A stretch of 64,000 nt of DNA from Sagittula salina (GTDB lineage: Bacteria; Pseudomonadota; Alphaproteobacteria; Rhodobacterales; Rhodobacteraceae): contig NZ_JAGISH010000014.1 in the NCBI RefSeq assembly GCF_017813235.1, forward strand, positions 21,662 to 85,661, given 5' to 3'. Below, in pieces: positions 52,801-61,411 of the stretch. Every line of letters starts with the position of its first letter. Positions within the stretch are counted from its first letter, which is position 1. A model generated the notes under the pieces. The model saw nothing but the letters and a program-made list of their open reading frames with translations. It was not told the DNA's origin and made no database searches. A program made the position numbers and the translations under genes.

Positions 52801-53625
52801 ATGTCATCACGTTACTATGCGCCCACCGGCGGCCTTCCCGGTCAGGACCAGCTCCTGACCGACCGCGCGATCTTTACCCAAGCTTACGCCGTGATCCCCA
52901 AGGGCACGATGCGCGACATTGTCACCAGTTTCCTGCCCAGCTGGACCGACACGCGCCTCTGGGTAATCGCCCGGCCGCTGTCGGGCTTTGCGGAGACGTT
53001 TTCCCAATATATCATGGAGGTCCAGCCCGGCGGCGGCTCCGACACGCCGGAGCCGGAAGCCGGCGCGCAAGGTGTGCTTTTCGTCGTGGATGGCGAGGCC
53101 ACGCTGGCCGTAAACGGGAAGACGCACGTCCTGACCCCCGGCGGCTACGCCTACCTCCCGCCCTCGGCCCAATGGACACTGCACAACCACGGCGAGGCGG
53201 CGCTGCGTTTTCACTGGATCCGCAAAGCCTATGAACCCGCACCGGGGCTGGACGAGCCGGACGTTCTGATCCTGAACGAGAACGACATCGCGCCGACGCC
53301 CATGCCTGAGACGAACGGGGCCTGGGCCACGACCCGTTTCGTCGATCCGGCGGACCTGCGGCACGACATGCATGTGACCATCGTCACCTTCGAGCCGGGC
53401 GGGGTGATCCCTTTCCTCGAAACCCATGTGATGGAACACGGGCTATATGTGCTGGAGGGCAAGGCGGTCTACAAGCTGAACACTGACTGGGTGGAGGTCG
53501 AGGCGGGTGATTTCATGTGGCTGCGCGCCTTCTGCCCACAGGCCTGCTATGCGGGCGGGCCGGGGCGGTTTCGTTACCTGCTCTACAAGGATGTCAACCG
53601 GCACATGCCGCTGCGGCTGCGTTGA
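52801..53625 (+). CDS. allE: (S)-ureidoglycine aminohydrolase
   Basis: The 274-residue double-cupin protein (YlbA/AllE family) begins SSRYYAPTGGLPGQDQLLTD. It has the cupin segments FVVDGEATLAVNGKTHVLTP, GGYAYLPPSAQWTLHNH and the C-terminal metal-site cupin THVMEHGLYVLEGKAVYKLN. It converts (S)-ureidoglycine to ureidoglycolate and ammonia. ATG 52801 is chosen over an upstream ATG because the family starts here. It faces allA tail to tail. Confidence 0.9.
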   Translation: MSSRYYAPTGGLPGQDQLLTDRAIFTQAYAVIPKGTMRDIVTSFLPSWTDTRLWVIARPLSGFAETFSQYIMEVQPGGGSDTPEPEAGAQGVLFVVDGEATLAVNGKTHVLTPGGYAYLPPSAQWTLHNHGEAALRFHWIRKAYEPAPGLDEPDVLILNENDIAPTPMPETNGAWATTRFVDPADLRHDMHVTIVTFEPGGVIPFLETHVMEHGLYVLEGKAVYKLNTDWVEVEAGDFMWLRAFCPQACYAGGPGRFRYLLYKDVNRHMPLRLR

Positions 53626-53774
53626 GGGTTGCGCGCCCTTCGCGTTTGCGCGGGCTGGCGCCCACGCTGCCCGGCGGCCAGCCCCCCCGGTCCAGAAGAA
53701 GCACGGGGTACAGGTCGGGGTGACGGGCCGCGCGTGGATGCGCCCGCCACTGATCGGGAGCGCGCCGGAGTGGG

Positions 53775-54257
53775 TCAGGCAATGACCTCATAGGGCGTGT
53801 GGAACCAGTATTCCTCGAGGTTCGGCCCCTCCCCGATGCGGTCGACCACGGCAAAGAGGCCGGGGGCGGCAAGCGGGCAAAGTACCCCGTGCCATGTGCC
53901 GCGATGATAGTTCACCCCCTGCCCCGGCGCCGTGACGAAGGCGAACGGCGTGCCGGGGCGGCCGTCCTCGTCGGGGGCGACAACCACCAGGAATGGGTCC
54001 TGCGTCATGGGCAGGAAAGCCTGGCTGCCGTCGGGGTGGCGTTCCACCATGTCGAGTGCCAACGGCAGACGGCGGGGTTCGGCCCTGAACAGGCTGATTC
54101 CGGCGCGGCCATCGACGAAATCCAGCGTGGCGCGGTCGTGGAAGCGCCCGCAGAGCCCCTGGTTGATGATCCGGTCCGGGTCGCCCTGCGCCTCCAGCAC
54201 CTCGCCGAAGGGGGCGAAGGCCCCGGCCGTCAGCGGTTGGAGAGTGATCTGCGTCAT
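53775..54257 (-). CDS. allA: Ureidoglycolate lyase
   Basis: The 160-residue protein has AllA features: PLTAGAFAPFGEVLEAQGDP, INQGLCGRFHDRA, MVERHPDGSQAFLPM and NYHRGTWHGVLCPL with conserved histidines. It splits ureidoglycolate into glyoxylate and urea, the last step of this pathway. It overlaps the puuE fusion gene by ATGA. Confidence 0.94.
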   Translation of the reverse strand: MTQITLQPLTAGAFAPFGEVLEAQGDPDRIINQGLCGRFHDRATLDFVDGRAGISLFRAEPRRLPLALDMVERHPDGSQAFLPMTQDPFLVVVAPDEDGRPGTPFAFVTAPGQGVNYHRGTWHGVLCPLAAPGLFAVVDRIGEGPNLEEYWFHTPYEVIA

Positions 54258-55666
54258 CTGCCCAGCTTCTCCTCGAGGCGCAGCTCGGCGATGCGCTCGA
54301 CCTGGCGGCAGGCCTCGGCGAACTCCGTGGCGCGGTCATTGTCGATGCGGCGGTGAAAGGCCGCGAGGATGCCCGCCTTCGTGTTGTCCTTCACCGCGAT
54401 GATGAAGGGAAAGCCGTGCTTTGCGGTGTAGGCGTCGTTCAGACGGGTGAAGGTTGCGCGCTCTTCGTCGGTCAGCATGTCCAGCCCTGCGCCCGACTGT
54501 TCCGCTGTCGATTCGGCGGTCAGGCGGCCGGCGGCGGCGAGCTTTCCCGCGAGATCCGGATGGGCGCGCAGAACCTCCAGCCGCTTGCCCTCCGGCGCTG
54601 AGCGGAACGCCCGGGCCAGGGCGTTGTGCAGGCCGGCGGCGCTGTCGCTGTGGGGGCCAAGCTCCAGCGCGTGTGCACCCTCGGCGATCCAGGGGCTGTG
54701 CTCGAAGATGCCGCCGAATTCCGCGACAAAGGCTTCCCGCGCCATCTCCGAGGGGCGCGGCGTGCTGCGTGGTGGATGCACCGCCGCCCAGTGGTCCGCG
54801 ATCGCTTCGCGCGTGGCGAACCAGACGCCGTCATGGCCCTGCATGTACGCCATCACGCGCCGCAAGGCCGCCGCGCGGCTGGGGCGGCCGATCAGGCGGC
54901 AGTGCAGCCCGATGGACAGCATCTTTGGCGCGCCCGCCTGCCCTTCCGCATAGAGCGTGTCAAAGGCGTCACGCACCATGGCCTCGAAATCGTCGCCGCG
55001 AGTGAAGCCCGCCTGAATGGAAAACCGCATGTCGTTGCAATCCATCGTGTAGGGCACGATCAGCTGATCCTTGCCCCCGACCTGCATCCAGTAGGGCAGG
55101 TCGTCGGCGTAGCTGTCCGCGATATAGGCGAAATCGCCCTCTTCGGCAGCCAGCGCGATGGTATTCATCGAACAGCGCCCGGTATACCAGCCGCGTGGTG
55201 GCGTGCCGACCACCTCCGTATGCAGGCGGATCGCCTCGCGGATCTGCGCGCGCTCTTCCTCCGCGGGCATGTCCTTGTGCTCGATCCACTTCAGCCCGTG
55301 AGAGGCGATTTCCCATCCCGCGTCCTTCATCGCCTTCAGCTGGTCGGGCGCCCGCGCCAGCGCGGTGGCGACGCCGTAGACAGTCACCGGCGTGTCCTTC
55401 AGCAGGCCGTGCACCCGCCAGAACCCGGCGCGCGATCCGTATTCGTAGATCGTCTCCATGTTCCAGTGCCGTTGCCCCGGCCATGGTTGCGCACCGGTAA
55501 TCTCCGAGAGAAAGCCTTCGGAGGCGGCATCGCCGTGCAGGATGTTGTTTTCCCCGCCTTCTTCGTAGTTCAGCACGATCTGCACGGCGATCTTCGCGCC
55601 GCCGGGCCAGTTGGCCGCGGGCACGGCCGGTCCGTAGCCCGCCATGTCTCGGGGATAACGATCCAT
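54254..55666 (-). CDS. puuE: Bifunctional allantoinase (PuuE) / OHCU decarboxylase fusion
   Basis: The 470-residue fusion starts at ATG 55666 after GGAGGTGAGG. Residues 1-300 form a polysaccharide-deacetylase-type allantoinase (RDMAGYGPAVPAANWPGGAK, NYEEGGENNILHGD, WEIASHGLKWIEH). Residues about 308-470 form a UraD-type 2-oxo-4-hydroxy-4-carboxy-5-ureidoimidazoline decarboxylase (GIFEHSPWIAEGA, LRAHPDLAGKLA, GFPFIIAVKDNTKAGIL). It therefore catalyses the steps making allantoin and opening it to allantoate. It is coupled to allA and divergent from uraH. Confidence 0.94.
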   Translation of the reverse strand: MDRYPRDMAGYGPAVPAANWPGGAKIAVQIVLNYEEGGENNILHGDAASEGFLSEITGAQPWPGQRHWNMETIYEYGSRAGFWRVHGLLKDTPVTVYGVATALARAPDQLKAMKDAGWEIASHGLKWIEHKDMPAEEERAQIREAIRLHTEVVGTPPRGWYTGRCSMNTIALAAEEGDFAYIADSYADDLPYWMQVGGKDQLIVPYTMDCNDMRFSIQAGFTRGDDFEAMVRDAFDTLYAEGQAGAPKMLSIGLHCRLIGRPSRAAALRRVMAYMQGHDGVWFATREAIADHWAAVHPPRSTPRPSEMAREAFVAEFGGIFEHSPWIAEGAHALELGPHSDSAAGLHNALARAFRSAPEGKRLEVLRAHPDLAGKLAAAGRLTAESTAEQSGAGLDMLTDEERATFTRLNDAYTAKHGFPFIIAVKDNTKAGILAAFHRRIDNDRATEFAEACRQVERIAELRLEEKLGR

Positions 55667-55692
55667 TTTCCTCACCTCCGGTGTTTCTCTGC

Positions 55693-55725
55693 TTGATAAA
55701 TCATGAAATCCCCCGCGATTATCAA
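55693..55725. promoter_or_regulatory. Inverted repeat TTGATAA / TTATCAA in the puuE-uraH divergent gap
   Basis: Seven-base arms at 55693-55699 and 55719-55725 lie in an AT-rich patch between the divergent puuE and uraH genes. A second TATCA follows at 55730-55734. It is a candidate operator for the purine catabolism regulator. Confidence 0.45.
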
Positions 55726-55816
55726 ATAATATCAGAAGGAGCCTTTCGCTCCCGCCCCTTTGCCTCCGCACTCCCACAGGGTCTATGAATGGCAAACAGT
55801 TCTGGAGAGCCTTGAG

Positions 55817-56170
55817 ATGACCGGATACCTGACAACCCATGTTCTGGATACCGCGCGCGGTTGCCCTGCCGAGGGCCTGAAAATCGCGCTTTTCCGGATC
55901 GAAGGCGAAAACCCGACGCATCTGAAGACCCTGACCACCAATGCCGACGGCCGCACCGACGAACAGATCCTGCCGACGGACGAATTCGCCCCCGGCGTCT
56001 ACGAGCTGGTGTTCCACGCCGGCGATTACCTCGATGCCAGCGGCACCCCCCCGGAAGAGCCGCGCTTCCTCGACGTGATCCCGATCCGCTTCGGCATGTC
56101 GGCGGCCTCGCACTACCACGTGCCGCTGCTGCTCTCGCCCTTTGGCTATTCGACCTATCGCGGCAGCTGA
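55817..56170 (+). CDS. uraH: Hydroxyisourate hydrolase (transthyretin-like)
   Basis: The 117-residue protein has the family signatures LTTHVLDTARGCPA at the N-terminus (conserved H8), a central ADGRTD arginine region, and the C-terminal SHYHVPLLLSPFGYSTYRGS. The terminal YRGS distinguishes it from transthyretin. It hydrolyses 5-hydroxyisourate to OHCU, the substrate of the neighbouring fusion protein. ATG 55817 is chosen because the family begins there. Confidence 0.96.
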   Translation: MTGYLTTHVLDTARGCPAEGLKIALFRIEGENPTHLKTLTTNADGRTDEQILPTDEFAPGVYELVFHAGDYLDASGTPPEEPRFLDVIPIRFGMSAASHYHVPLLLSPFGYSTYRGS

Positions 56171-56188
56171 TCGGACCGGGACATCGCA

Positions 56189-57109
56189 TCAGTCCAGCGG
56201 ATCGGTTGGCAGGAAGGCCTTCCCTATCCGGTCGATGACAAAGTCCATGAAGATGCGCGCCTTCGGGTCCTGCCTGCGCCGGTGCGTGTAGAGGCAGGCC
56301 ATCTGGATCGCCTCGGGCGGGGTGCGGGTGGCGACCGGCACCAGCGCGCCCGACTTGAGATGTTCGGACACCTCGAAGACCGGCTTCAGCACGATGCCGT
56401 GCCCGGCCAATGCCCAGTCTGTCAGCACGTCGCCATCGTCGGATTCGTAGCGCCCTGTCACGGCAAAGCGGCGCGGGCCTTCGGGCGTCTTCAGCCGCCA
56501 CTGGAATTCCGCGGCACCGGGAAAACGCAGGTTGAGGCATTCGTGCCGATCCGCGATCAACGCATCGCCGTCCTGCGGCTTCCCACGCCGCGAGACGTAG
56601 TCGGGTGCGGCACACAGCACGCGCGGCACGTCGGCGATCTTGCGGATACGCAGGGTGCTGTCCTCCGGCTTGCCCAGGAAAAACGCGAGATCGAGCCCCT
56701 CGGTCGTCAGATCCACCTTGCGGTCGCTCAGGCGCAACCGCACGCTGACCTCAGGATATTCCGCCAGAAATGCGGAGACCTGCGGCGCGATCAGCCGCCG
56801 CCCGACCCCCAGCGGCGCCGCGACGTACAAGGGCCCCCTCAGGTTCTCCGTCACGTTGACGATCTGCGCCTCGGCGCTTTCCACCGCCTGAAGGATCTCC
56901 GTGGCACCGCCATAGAAGGACTTGCCGTGTTCCGTCGGCGTCAGGCTGCGCGTGGTACGCTGGAACAGCCGCACGCCCAGATGATCCTCCAGTTGCGAAA
57001 TGCGCGAGGACGTCACCGCCGAGGATATGCGCAGATCGCGCCCCGCCGCGGACATGCTGCCCAATTCGTAGACACGGACAAAGGTACGGATATTGTCGAG
57101 ATAGGACAT
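56189..57109 (-). CDS. LysR-family transcriptional regulator
   Basis: The 306-residue protein has an N-terminal winged helix (TFVRVYELGSMSAAGRDLRI, SRISQLEDHLGVRLFQRTTR) and a LysR substrate-binding domain (LYVAAPLGVGRRLIAPQVSA). The start at 57109 fits the family. It lies between uraH and puuD, divergent from puuD, so it probably regulates purine catabolism with a pathway intermediate as ligand. Confidence 0.9.
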   Translation of the reverse strand: MSYLDNIRTFVRVYELGSMSAAGRDLRISSAVTSSRISQLEDHLGVRLFQRTTRSLTPTEHGKSFYGGATEILQAVESAEAQIVNVTENLRGPLYVAAPLGVGRRLIAPQVSAFLAEYPEVSVRLRLSDRKVDLTTEGLDLAFFLGKPEDSTLRIRKIADVPRVLCAAPDYVSRRGKPQDGDALIADRHECLNLRFPGAAEFQWRLKTPEGPRRFAVTGRYESDDGDVLTDWALAGHGIVLKPVFEVSEHLKSGALVPVATRTPPEAIQMACLYTHRRRQDPKARIFMDFVIDRIGKAFLPTDPLD

Positions 57110-57215
57110 TTCGGCGTTTCCAGAGCAAGGATCGAAACAGCAACGCTGTCCGCAGCCGACCGAAGCAAGCGGCAGCAGGCGGGTTGGAACACCTGACGCG
57201 CATTCTTCGATTTTT

Positions 57216-57243
57216 TTTGCAGCTGCTTGGCGTTTGCTGCAAA
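57216..57243. promoter_or_regulatory. LysR-type operator candidate TTTGCAGC / GCTGCAAA
   Basis: Perfect 8-bp arms at 57216-57223 and 57236-57243, separated by 12 bp, lie in the divergent gap between the LysR gene and puuD, 58 bp before puuD. The size and position are typical for LysR autoregulation and target activation. Confidence 0.6.
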
Positions 57244-57300
57244 TAGCAGGGAAAACCACGATCCGCTACTGTCCCGCCGACCGGGACCTGAGAGGACACC

Positions 57301-58542
57301 ATGTACGATTTCGCAATCATCTGGGACTGGATCGCCTTTTCGGTCCGCTGGCTGCACGTCATCACGGCGATGGCCTGGATCGGCGCATCCTTCTACTTCA
57401 TCGCGCTGGACCTGATGCTGAAGCCGAACCCCGCCCTGCCCGACGGCGCGCATGGCGAGGAATGGGAGGTCCACGGCGGCGGCTTCTACCATACGGTGAA
57501 GTACCTCGTGGCCCCCGCCCGGATGCCGGAGCACCTGACCTGGCACAAGTGGCAGAGCTACAGCACCTGGCTTTCGGGCGCGGCGCTGCTGATGATCCTC
57601 TACTGGCTCAAGGGCGAGATATTCCTTCTCGACCCGACCAAGGTCGAACTGGCGCTCTGGCAGGGCATCCTGATCTCCGGCGGCTCACTGACAATCGGCT
57701 GGCTGGCCTATGACGCGCTGTGCAAATCGCGGCTGGCGGATCACCCCACCGCCCTGATGCTGTTGCTGTTCGTGATCCTCGTGGCGATGTCCTGGGGCTA
57801 TAATCAGGTGTTCACCGGGCGGGCCGCGCTTTTGCACCTCGGGGCCTTCACCGCCACGATCATGACGGCCAACGTGTTCTTTCAGATCATGCCGAACCAG
57901 CGCATCGTCGTCGCCGACCTGATGGCCGGCCGCACTCCCGACGCGAAATACGGCAAGATCGCCAAGGTCCGGTCGACACACAACAACTACCTCACCCTGC
58001 CGGTGGTCTTTCTGATGCTGTCGAACCACTACCCGCTGGCCTTCGGCACACAGTACGCGTGGATCATCGCGTCGCTGGTCTTTCTGACCGGGGTGACGAT
58101 CCGGCACTACTTCAACACCATGCACCGTACCGGCAAGGGACCGCACTGGACCTGGCCTGTGACGGTGGTCATCATGCTGGTGATCGCGTGGCTCTCCACC
58201 CAGCCCGGCATCGAGAGCTACGAGGACAGCGAAGCCCGCGCCCTGACGCCCTACGAGGCGACCTTTGCCTCCGCCGAGGGCTTCGAGGACGCCTATTTCG
58301 CGGTGGTCGGCAACTGTTCCATGTGCCACGGGCGCGAACCGTCGTGGGACGGGATCGCATGGCCGCCGAAGGGAGTCGTGCTGGAGACAGCGGCCGACGT
58401 TGCCCGCCACGCGGAACAGATCTACCTGCAGGCCGGGCGCAGCCACGCCATGCCGCCGCCCAACGCCATCCAGATGGACCCGGAGGCGCGCCGCCAGATC
58501 GTCACCTGGTACAGGGAGGTGACGCGCGGCGAAAAGGGCTGA
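57301..58542 (+). CDS. puuD: Urate hydroxylase PuuD (membrane urate oxidase with cytochrome c domain)
   Basis: The 413-residue protein has about eight membrane helices (RWLHVITAMAWIGASFYFIA first) and a C-terminal cytochrome c domain with C339-SM-C342-H343 and a later HAMPPPN methionine ligand region. PuuD oxidises urate to 5-hydroxyisourate and passes electrons through the cytochrome domain. It feeds UraH, so urate-to-allantoate enzymes are all present here. Confidence 0.95.
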   Translation: MYDFAIIWDWIAFSVRWLHVITAMAWIGASFYFIALDLMLKPNPALPDGAHGEEWEVHGGGFYHTVKYLVAPARMPEHLTWHKWQSYSTWLSGAALLMILYWLKGEIFLLDPTKVELALWQGILISGGSLTIGWLAYDALCKSRLADHPTALMLLLFVILVAMSWGYNQVFTGRAALLHLGAFTATIMTANVFFQIMPNQRIVVADLMAGRTPDAKYGKIAKVRSTHNNYLTLPVVFLMLSNHYPLAFGTQYAWIIASLVFLTGVTIRHYFNTMHRTGKGPHWTWPVTVVIMLVIAWLSTQPGIESYEDSEARALTPYEATFASAEGFEDAYFAVVGNCSMCHGREPSWDGIAWPPKGVVLETAADVARHAEQIYLQAGRSHAMPPPNAIQMDPEARRQIVTWYREVTRGEKG

Positions 58543-58629
58543 CAACACCTGCCCGCCGGGTTACCACGCCCGCCCCGACTGAAGGCGCTGCCCCCCTCAG
58601 GGCGTCCCCCACATCGGCGGCCCGAGAGT

Positions 58630-59559
58630 TCAGCACAGGTGCCCGCGCGTCCACGGCTCCGCCCCCGCGGCATCGACAAAGACCCGGTAGACCGAAGTTG
58701 TGGCAGTGATGAACAGCCGCCGCCCGTCTGCGCCGCCAAAGCAGAGGTTCGACACCAGCTCCGGCACGAGGATCTTGCCCAGCAGTGTTCCGTCGGGGGC
58801 AAAGCAATGCACCCCGTCGGCGGCAGAGGACCACAGGTTGCCTGCCGTGTCGCAGCGCATCCCGTCGGGCAGACCCCGATCGATGGTGACAAAAACGCCG
58901 CGATCGGTCAGCCGGTCGCCCTCCACGTCGAACTTGCGGATCACGGATGGCACCGCGTCGTCGTGGCTCGACCCGCTTTCGGCAATATACAGCACCCGCT
59001 CGTCGGGCGAAAAGCACAGCCCGTTCGGCTGCACGAAGTCCGACACGACCACCGACAGCGCGCCTTCCGGAGACAGCCGATAGACGTTGCGCGCCCCCTG
59101 CTCCGGTTCGGCGCTGTAGCCCTCGAAGTTCGAGATGATGCCGTAGGTCGGATCGGTGAACCAAACCGCCCCGTCGCTGCTGACGACTACATCGTTGGGC
59201 GAGTTCAACCGCTTGCCTTGCCAGCTATCCGCCAGAACCGTCAGCGTGCCGTCATGCTCCGTGCGCACCACGTCGCGCGCACCGTGGCGGCAGCCCACCA
59301 GCCGCCCCTGCCGATCCCGCGTGTTGCCGTTGTTGAAACCGCTGTCGCCCCGGTAAACCGTCACGCCATGCGCCTCCGACCAGCGCATGATCCGGCGTGA
59401 GGGGATGTCAGAGAACAGCAGGCAACCGCGGTCGCCGAACCACACCGGCCCCTCGGTCCAGGTGAAGCCCTCGGCGATGCGCTCCAGCTTCGACATGGGA
59501 TGCACCAGCGCGGAGAAACGCGCATCGCGGATCTCCAGGTGTGGGGGACAGGTGATCAT
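58630..59559 (-). CDS. SMP-30/gluconolactonase-like protein
   Basis: The 309-residue six-bladed propeller enzyme has metal-site residues in FTWTEGPVWFGD (Glu), LNSPNDVVV (Asn) and RGLPDGMRCDTAGNLW (Asp). Such enzymes hydrolyse sugar lactones. It is coupled by ATGA to the ABC permease gene, so it probably acts on the imported substrate or its oxidised lactone. Confidence 0.9.
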   Translation of the reverse strand: MITCPPHLEIRDARFSALVHPMSKLERIAEGFTWTEGPVWFGDRGCLLFSDIPSRRIMRWSEAHGVTVYRGDSGFNNGNTRDRQGRLVGCRHGARDVVRTEHDGTLTVLADSWQGKRLNSPNDVVVSSDGAVWFTDPTYGIISNFEGYSAEPEQGARNVYRLSPEGALSVVVSDFVQPNGLCFSPDERVLYIAESGSSHDDAVPSVIRKFDVEGDRLTDRGVFVTIDRGLPDGMRCDTAGNLWSSAADGVHCFAPDGTLLGKILVPELVSNLCFGGADGRRLFITATTSVYRVFVDAAGAEPWTRGHLC

Positions 59560-60491
59560 GGGCGGCTCCTCCGGGCGCTGGCAGCAATGACGATGGCGAT
59601 GATGATGGCGCCGGTGAGAACGCTCTTGACGCCCGCCCCCGCGCCGTAGCTGTTCAGCATGGAGACCACAAGGAACATGAACAGCGCCGCGCCCAGTACG
59701 CCTGGCACATTGGAGTTGCCCCCGGCGATGGAACTGCCGCCGATCACCACGACGGCGATGGACATGAGCAGGTACTCCGCCCCCATGTTGAGCGCCGCGC
59801 CGCCGGAGAAGCTGGCCAGCAGGTAGCCCGCCAGCGCGGCAAAGACGGCGACCGCAACATAGGTCGCGGCGCGCACCGCCTGCACCGGCACCCCGGCCAG
59901 CCGCGCCGCGCGCAGGTTCTGGCCCGACGCCAGCAGCCACCGGCCCCAGACCGACCGTTCCAGCATGACCCATGTGGCCAGTGCGAGCAGGAGCGCCACC
60001 CAGGCGACGTTCGGCACGCCCAGCATCCGCCCGGTGGCAAAATCCGCCAACCCCTCTGGCGGCTTGATCCGCAGGCCCCGGTTCGACCAGATCGCCAGCG
60101 ACTGGTAGATCAGCGATGCCGCCAGCGTGGCGATGATCGGCGGCAGGCGCAGCAGCCAGATCAGGGCAAAGTTCGCCAGCCCCACCCCCAGGCCCGTGGC
60201 CAGCGCCACGGCCAGCCCCAGCCAGGCGGTGCCGGGGTCGGACCCCATGACCTTCAGCGCCAGCGTGCCCGCCAGCGTCATGCAGGCCGGGATCGACAGG
60301 TCGACGTTGCCCGGTCCCAGCGTGATGACCAGCATCTGCCCCATGCCGACGATGGCGGCGAAGGCGCCGAAGCTCATGGCCGCATAAGCCAGTTCCCCCG
60401 CGCCGCGCCCGGCAGTCAGACCCAGCGTCGCGGCAAAGGCCGCTCCGGCAGCGATCCACGCCCAAAGCCACGGTTTCGCAAACCCGCTCAT
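59556..60491 (-). CDS. ABC transporter permease (RbsC type), second of two
   Basis: The 311-residue polytopic protein has the family segments MGQMLVITLGPGNVDLSIPA, ACMTLAGTLALK and MGAEYLLMSIAVVVIGGSSI. It forms the channel as a heterodimer with the adjacent permease. Its start overlaps that gene's stop (ATGA), and it is coupled to the SMP-30 gene. Confidence 0.92.
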   Translation of the reverse strand: MSGFAKPWLWAWIAAGAAFAATLGLTAGRGAGELAYAAMSFGAFAAIVGMGQMLVITLGPGNVDLSIPACMTLAGTLALKVMGSDPGTAWLGLAVALATGLGVGLANFALIWLLRLPPIIATLAASLIYQSLAIWSNRGLRIKPPEGLADFATGRMLGVPNVAWVALLLALATWVMLERSVWGRWLLASGQNLRAARLAGVPVQAVRAATYVAVAVFAALAGYLLASFSGGAALNMGAEYLLMSIAVVVIGGSSIAGGNSNVPGVLGAALFMFLVVSMLNSYGAGAGVKSVLTGAIIIAIVIAASARRSRP

Positions 60492-61411
60492 GCCGCCGCC
60501 CCCCGCCGCGAGAACAACAGCCGCGCGGTCAGAACAAGGATCAGGATCGCTCCTTGCGCGCCGATCTGCCAATCGGGCGACAGCCGCAGAAAGGACAGGA
60601 AGGACGCCGCCAGCGTCAGCGTCAGCGCGCCGATCACCGCGCCCACAGGGCTGACCTTGCCGCCAATGAATTCGCCGCCGCCAAGGATCACACCCGCAAT
60701 GCTCAGCAACGTGTAGCGCAGCGCGATATTGGCATCGGCGGAGGTCGTCAGCCCGACCAGCGCCATGCCCGCCAGTACGCCGAACAGTCCCGCCAGCCCG
60801 TAGGCCAGCGCCTTCAGCTGCGCGACGTTCCAGCCCGCCCGCGCGATGGACCGCGCGTTGCCGCCCACCCCCCGCAGGACCGTGCCTATCCCTGAGCGGA
60901 TCACCAGCAGATGCGTCACCGCCGCGATAACGATTGCCGCGACCACCGCCATGGGCATCAGGGGCGGTTTTACCGTCATCACCGCGCGCAACCAGCCCGG
61001 CGCGGCCCCGCCCGGCGTCGGCAGGATGAACAGCGCAAGACCGCCCCAGACAAAGGACATGCCCAGCGTCACCACGATGGCGGGCAGATCCAGCACATGG
61101 ATCACCGCCCCCATCGCCGCATAGCCCAGCACCAGCGCGACGAGGATCAGCAACCCAAGCGCGGGCGTGTCGTTCAGGTATGTCGCCGTGACGCAGGCCA
61201 CGAGGCTCACGAAAGCGCCGAGCGACAGGTCGATATCGTTCACCATGATGATCAGCATCTGCGCGATGGTCGCCAGCGCGATCGGCACCGCGAGGTTGAA
61301 CAGCAGGTTCAGACCGAAGTAGCTCATCGCCCTCGGCTGCATCCAGAATGTCAGCGCCAACAGCACGGCAAGCGATACCACCGGCAAGAGAATTCGGTAT
61401 TTCGACAGCAT
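60488..61411 (-). CDS. ABC transporter permease (RbsC type), first of two
   Basis: The 307-residue permease has AQMLIIMVNDIDLSLGAFVS and LLSIAGVILGGGEFIGGKVS, like RbsC-family proteins. ATG 61411 overlaps the ATPase stop (TGATG); a GTG one codon earlier is an alternative. Two different permeases in one operon suggest a heterodimeric channel. Confidence 0.92.
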   Translation of the reverse strand: MLSKYRILLPVVSLAVLLALTFWMQPRAMSYFGLNLLFNLAVPIALATIAQMLIIMVNDIDLSLGAFVSLVACVTATYLNDTPALGLLILVALVLGYAAMGAVIHVLDLPAIVVTLGMSFVWGGLALFILPTPGGAAPGWLRAVMTVKPPLMPMAVVAAIVIAAVTHLLVIRSGIGTVLRGVGGNARSIARAGWNVAQLKALAYGLAGLFGVLAGMALVGLTTSADANIALRYTLLSIAGVILGGGEFIGGKVSPVGAVIGALTLTLAASFLSFLRLSPDWQIGAQGAILILVLTARLLFSRRGAAA

